Positions 60,871 through 64,000 of a stretch of 64,000 bases of DNA are shown piece after piece. The notes under the pieces were generated by a model that saw only the letters and a program-made list of their open reading frames with translations, was not told where the DNA came from and ran no database searches. Location of the stretch: contig JBBCBC010000016.1 in assembly GCA_037126765.1 (NCBI GenBank), forward strand, positions 15,922,728 through 15,986,727. The letters are read 5' to 3'. A program made the translations under genes and the position numbers. Within the stretch, counting starts at the first letter, position 1, and every line of letters starts with the position of its first letter. This DNA comes from Stenogyne calaminthoides (lineage: Eukaryota; Streptophyta; Magnoliopsida; Lamiales; Lamiaceae).

Positions 60871-61085
60871 TGTATCTTGTTTTCCTACATTTATTTTGTT
60901 TCATGGAATCTTATGAAACCATTGTAACTTGTAAATCATGGTTTTGAGTTTTAATGAAAAAATTCATCGATTTTGATGATCAAAAGATAATATCTCATTA
61001 TCTTCTTGATTGCTTGATGGTTGCCTTACTTGTTTTTCTTGCTTTATAAACAAGATCATTTTGGCATCATAAAAAATGGGGAAAT
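60871..61085 (+). other. Sirevirus-like 3' untranslated region and polypurine tract
   Basis: Non-coding. It contains AAAAGATAATATCTCATTAT and TTTTGGCATCAT, both also found (minus strand) at the matching place in the array internals. The purine tract AAAAAATGGGGAAAT (61071-61085) abuts the LTR. Confidence 0.75.
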
Positions 61086-62795
61086 TGTTGGGAGATAATT
61101 TAATAAAAGATTTTGATTAGATCCCAAAAACCACAGGTATGACATGTTTAAGATGATCTTGATAGTATAGGATCAAAGTTTCAATATTTTGTCTCAGAGA
61201 TCACGTAAGTATCCTCAAGACCAAAACTATAATCAAGACCTAAAACCATAATCAAGGATCGGTTATATCCTCAAGACTTGCAACATGAAGACTTGAAGAA
61301 CACGAAGATCGAAGAACCCTCAAAAATCGGAAGAATCAAGATCGGAAGATCCTCAAGACTCTTGCGTAATTTGAATCAATGTAATCAACATGACACTTCA
61401 AGTTAAATAATGTTTGTTCATTTTTAGTACATTCAAAGGAATGTTATCGTTAGAACACTAAAGAAGATATCAACTCGGTGTTGGTTGACTAAAAGAGTCG
61501 TTTTTGTTGTCTGTTCAAAGGGAAGATGTCTGCCAATGAGGGAGTATGACAACAAAGCGTCTTTTATCGACATTGAAAGCGACATTTCCTGAAAATGTCA
61601 GCTTAGATATTTGTCTTGTTCACGTAAATTGGTGATTGGCCGCATCCGATATTTCAAAACATGCAAACAAAGACCCGTAATCAATTACTCAAAGAAGAAA
61701 CCCGAGATGCTTTATCTCTCAAACGGATATTTTTCAAAGGAAGACTTTGAGAGTTGCCTATAAATACTAGAGACCTCGACACTTCAAGGTTAAAATCAAA
61801 AGCAACTCCGAGCTCATTCAGATTCAAGCATTCTTGTGAAGCACTAAACCCTTAGATTTTCCCAAGTGTTTCATCATTGAAAAGGGCTCATTTACTAAAG
61901 CACAGATTCAAGATCCTATCCAAAGCTTAATTGAGATATCCTAAATTTTTACTTGTGTTCTCATTGTAAAAGGATATCTCAATTATAGTTGGGAACCAAC
62001 AAACCCAAACCCCTCGATTAGGTAGTTTGTGTGTGTAGAAGCCGAAGTAAGGGGGTGGTAAAAGAGTAAGTAAGTCATTGCGGTTCAATTGAAAACTCTA
62101 GAGAAGAAGTTTAGTAAGTCGATTGTTGACCAAAGCTTGTGTGTTGAGTTAGTAAGTCGCCCGATGTAGTTAAGCCCGAAGTAGTAGAAAGTTAGTAAGT
62201 CGCCGAGTTCGGTCTAAAGCTCGAGGTAGTAAGTGACAGTGTTAAGTAATTTCTCCTCAAGTCGAGAGAGTGGGCGAGGAGCAGAGCCTACGAACCTTAA
62301 AACTTGGTTGTTATTTGCTACGCTTTGATTCGCATTCTATTGCATATTTCATCGAAAGAATTTACATTCAATTGGAATCAATCCACCGTGAACTTGCAGA
62401 CACCTAATTCACCTCTTAACCACCGTTTTATTAAGGAAAGATTTTGACAAAGTAAAAACGAAAGATAAACTTAGGCCTACACATTCAAAGACTCTAGATA
62501 AGCTAAGATAGATATTGTCAAACCGATAAACTCCAAAGTGAAGAAGATTATTATCTACTCGACATTTGGACTCTGTCAAGAAGAAACTTCGAATTAGTTG
62601 AGCTAATCAAGTCTCTAAAAGCCGCTTCGGTGTTATTGTCTCGGTAGACTTTGACTCAAAAGATTTGTGCTTCTCGATCAAACTCAAGATAACCCGACTT
62701 CACCGATTTGAAAGAAAGTTTTAAAAGTTGAAAATCATTATACACATGTATTCCCCCCATACACGTGTGAGACTACGTTTACAATCGACCAACGA
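61086..62795 (+). repeat. Sirevirus-like 3' LTR
   Basis: 1710 bp, head TGTTGGGAGAT, TATAAATA at 61759-61766, end ACCAACGA (ACCAACA with an extra G). It lacks 65 bp of the 5' LTR between two gtttcaa repeats. Many differences from the 5' LTR fall at CTG/CAG sites. Followed by the duplication gaaga at 62796-62800. Confidence 0.88.
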
Positions 62796-62800
62796 GAAGA

Positions 62801-64000
62801 GGCTCAACTTAAATCTTAAACTAACTTTGATTAGGAAATAAAATCCTTAATCTTTATTTAAATAAATCTCTGATTTATTTCCCTACATATAAAATCTCTA
62901 CGATTTAATTCACATATATGTCAAATCTCTATGATTTATTTCCATATATATAACTCCTACAATAATATTCCATATATTATTGTTGGGAATTTTATTTAAT
63001 TAAATCCAATTTAATTAGACATTAATAATAATTAATTCCAAATTAATCCATTATTAGTTAATTTTCCATAAATTAAATATGAAATCTAATTTAACATTCA
63101 ACCAACCAACCATATCCGTAAAAAGGAACTACTTGTTGTGTTCTATACGCCCTCATATATCAAGCGATTAATCAAACTAACGGTTTAATTGAACCTAGAC
63201 AATAAATCGGACATTCTCAATATACGGCGACGTTATGGTAAAACGCAAGTAACCACCGTGAATCAAACATTAGCTATTCAGGATTTCCTCCTTCATTTCA
63301 CGAATACCGATTAGTCTTGAACATGATACGCGTGTCTATTCAAATAAATTATTCCATTTATCTCTAATCACTAATTGATCACCATGTCACACTTCCGCCA
63401 TAAAGTCAAAGTTGACGATGCTTTCGCTAAACGACTTTGATCGAATTATGATGAAAAAGACGAAAGTATTCTCTATAAATCCACTTTGAGGAATTAATCA
63501 TTTTCTTGGCTCAACTACCACGCGACACGCACTTTCGTGAAATTTAACCTAATCCAAGCCATATCTACCACGGAAGGTGCAGAAATTATTTACTATGATC
63601 CAAAATTCATCACTCCGCACACATAAGTGTGATATTGGCCTCAAGTCAAAGGAGTATCCATCACTCCCACTAACCGAGACACCCGACAAGCATATAGTGA
63701 ACTACATCAAACGGTTTCTCGGATGGGGTATACCAATACCCCCAAAGGTATTTCATAAGATCCATCGCCAGGATACCTAAGATCTAAGTAGTAAGTGGGA
63801 TCTTACTATCTCTAAGAGTATGATGCATATCGCCCACCAATCTCCATTGCATCATCAATATCCCATTCTTGATGATCCTTGATGGGGGCTATTTGAGAAT
63901 CATGCTTACTACTATCCCCGAGTTCTCACACACTCAACGACAAAGGTGACTCGCCGGAACACAGATAAGAATAAATGCAAACAATCAAACATAAATATTC
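62801..64000 (-). repeat. Outer D-family copia LTR, right part
   Basis: The LTR broken off at 5035 continues here with 'ggctcaacttaaatcttaaac', collinear with 34072-35235 of the inner D LTR. It includes the AT-only block (62990-63080), the 'caccatgtcacacttccgcc' region and the repeated 'caaacaatcaaacata' near the end. By comparison with the inner copy, about 120 bp of LTR remain beyond the window, then either the internal region of a minus-strand D element or the rest of the Helitron helicase. Confidence 0.85.

Larger units (their letters stand above)
5041..62795 (+). mobile_element. Sirevirus-like Ty1-copia retrotransposon, split by four insertions
   Basis: A single LTR retrotransposon whose own sequence amounts to about 13.7 kb once the four nested insertions are discounted. 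Order: 5' LTR, Met-initiator-like primer site, gag, protease, integrase, RT, RNase H, env-like third ORF, polypurine tract, 3' LTR. The copia order (integrase before RT), the long gag with CCHC knuckle, the TGTTGGGAGA LTR head, the purine tract and the third ORF point to the Sirevirus (SIRE/Maximus) lineage. Coding sequence breaks off and resumes precisely at the C1, D and C2 insertion sites. Flanking duplication gaaga. It is dead as read, with stops in every ORF. Confidence 0.9.

Overview
This window is plant heterochromatin, almost certainly from a flowering plant, built entirely of transposable elements. No host gene, rRNA, tRNA or CRISPR array is visible. The plant call rests on a plant-type Helitron replicase, a Sirevirus-like Ty1-copia element with a third (env-like) reading frame, a Tat-lineage Ty3-gypsy element, other plant Ty1-copia families, and Met-initiator-type primer sites. 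Nearly every coding region carries stops and frameshifts, so coding calls are pseudogenes located by conserved motifs.

Layout, outside to inside. Positions 1-1907 hold two diverged minus-strand LTR-like segments. A plus-strand Helitron (about 1908-4741) encodes the replicase and the very start of the helicase; it is cut at 4742 by a minus-strand LTR of a copia family called D here. That LTR occupies 4742-5040 and resumes at 62801, running off the window end. Into it is inserted one plus-strand Sirevirus-like element (5041-62795), flanked by the target duplication gaaga. Its own sequence is only about 13.7 kb; the rest is four later insertions: a Tat gypsy element (9683-19947), copia element C1 (22043-31112, duplication gatag), a minus-strand D-family copia (33764-49367) and copia element C2 (49619-58747, duplication taagg/tgagg). 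The inner D element itself contains a 6.5-kb minus-strand array of three LTRs and two short internal regions (40112-46581, duplication ataat). The stack is thus five levels deep: Helitron, outer D LTR, Sirevirus, inner D, three-LTR array.

The Sirevirus-like host reads, across its fragments: 5' LTR, primer site, gag with a CCHC knuckle, protease, [Tat], GAG-pre-integrase, integrase and first half of RT, [C1], YVDD part of RT and RNase H, a spacer with a perfect 15-bp hairpin, env-like ORF, [D], env-like, [C2], env-like to its acidic end, polypurine tract, 3' LTR.

The most interesting items are: an antisense gene in the Tat element with three predicted introns and resemblance to the 'putative gypsy type transposon' family (PF04195); the three-LTR array, which looks like a non-autonomous relative of the Sirevirus; and a recurrent, context-dependent replacement of CTG/CAG trinucleotides between repeat copies of unrelated families, which may be a base-calling artefact at methylated CHG sites and, if so, means some of the frameshifts are not biological.
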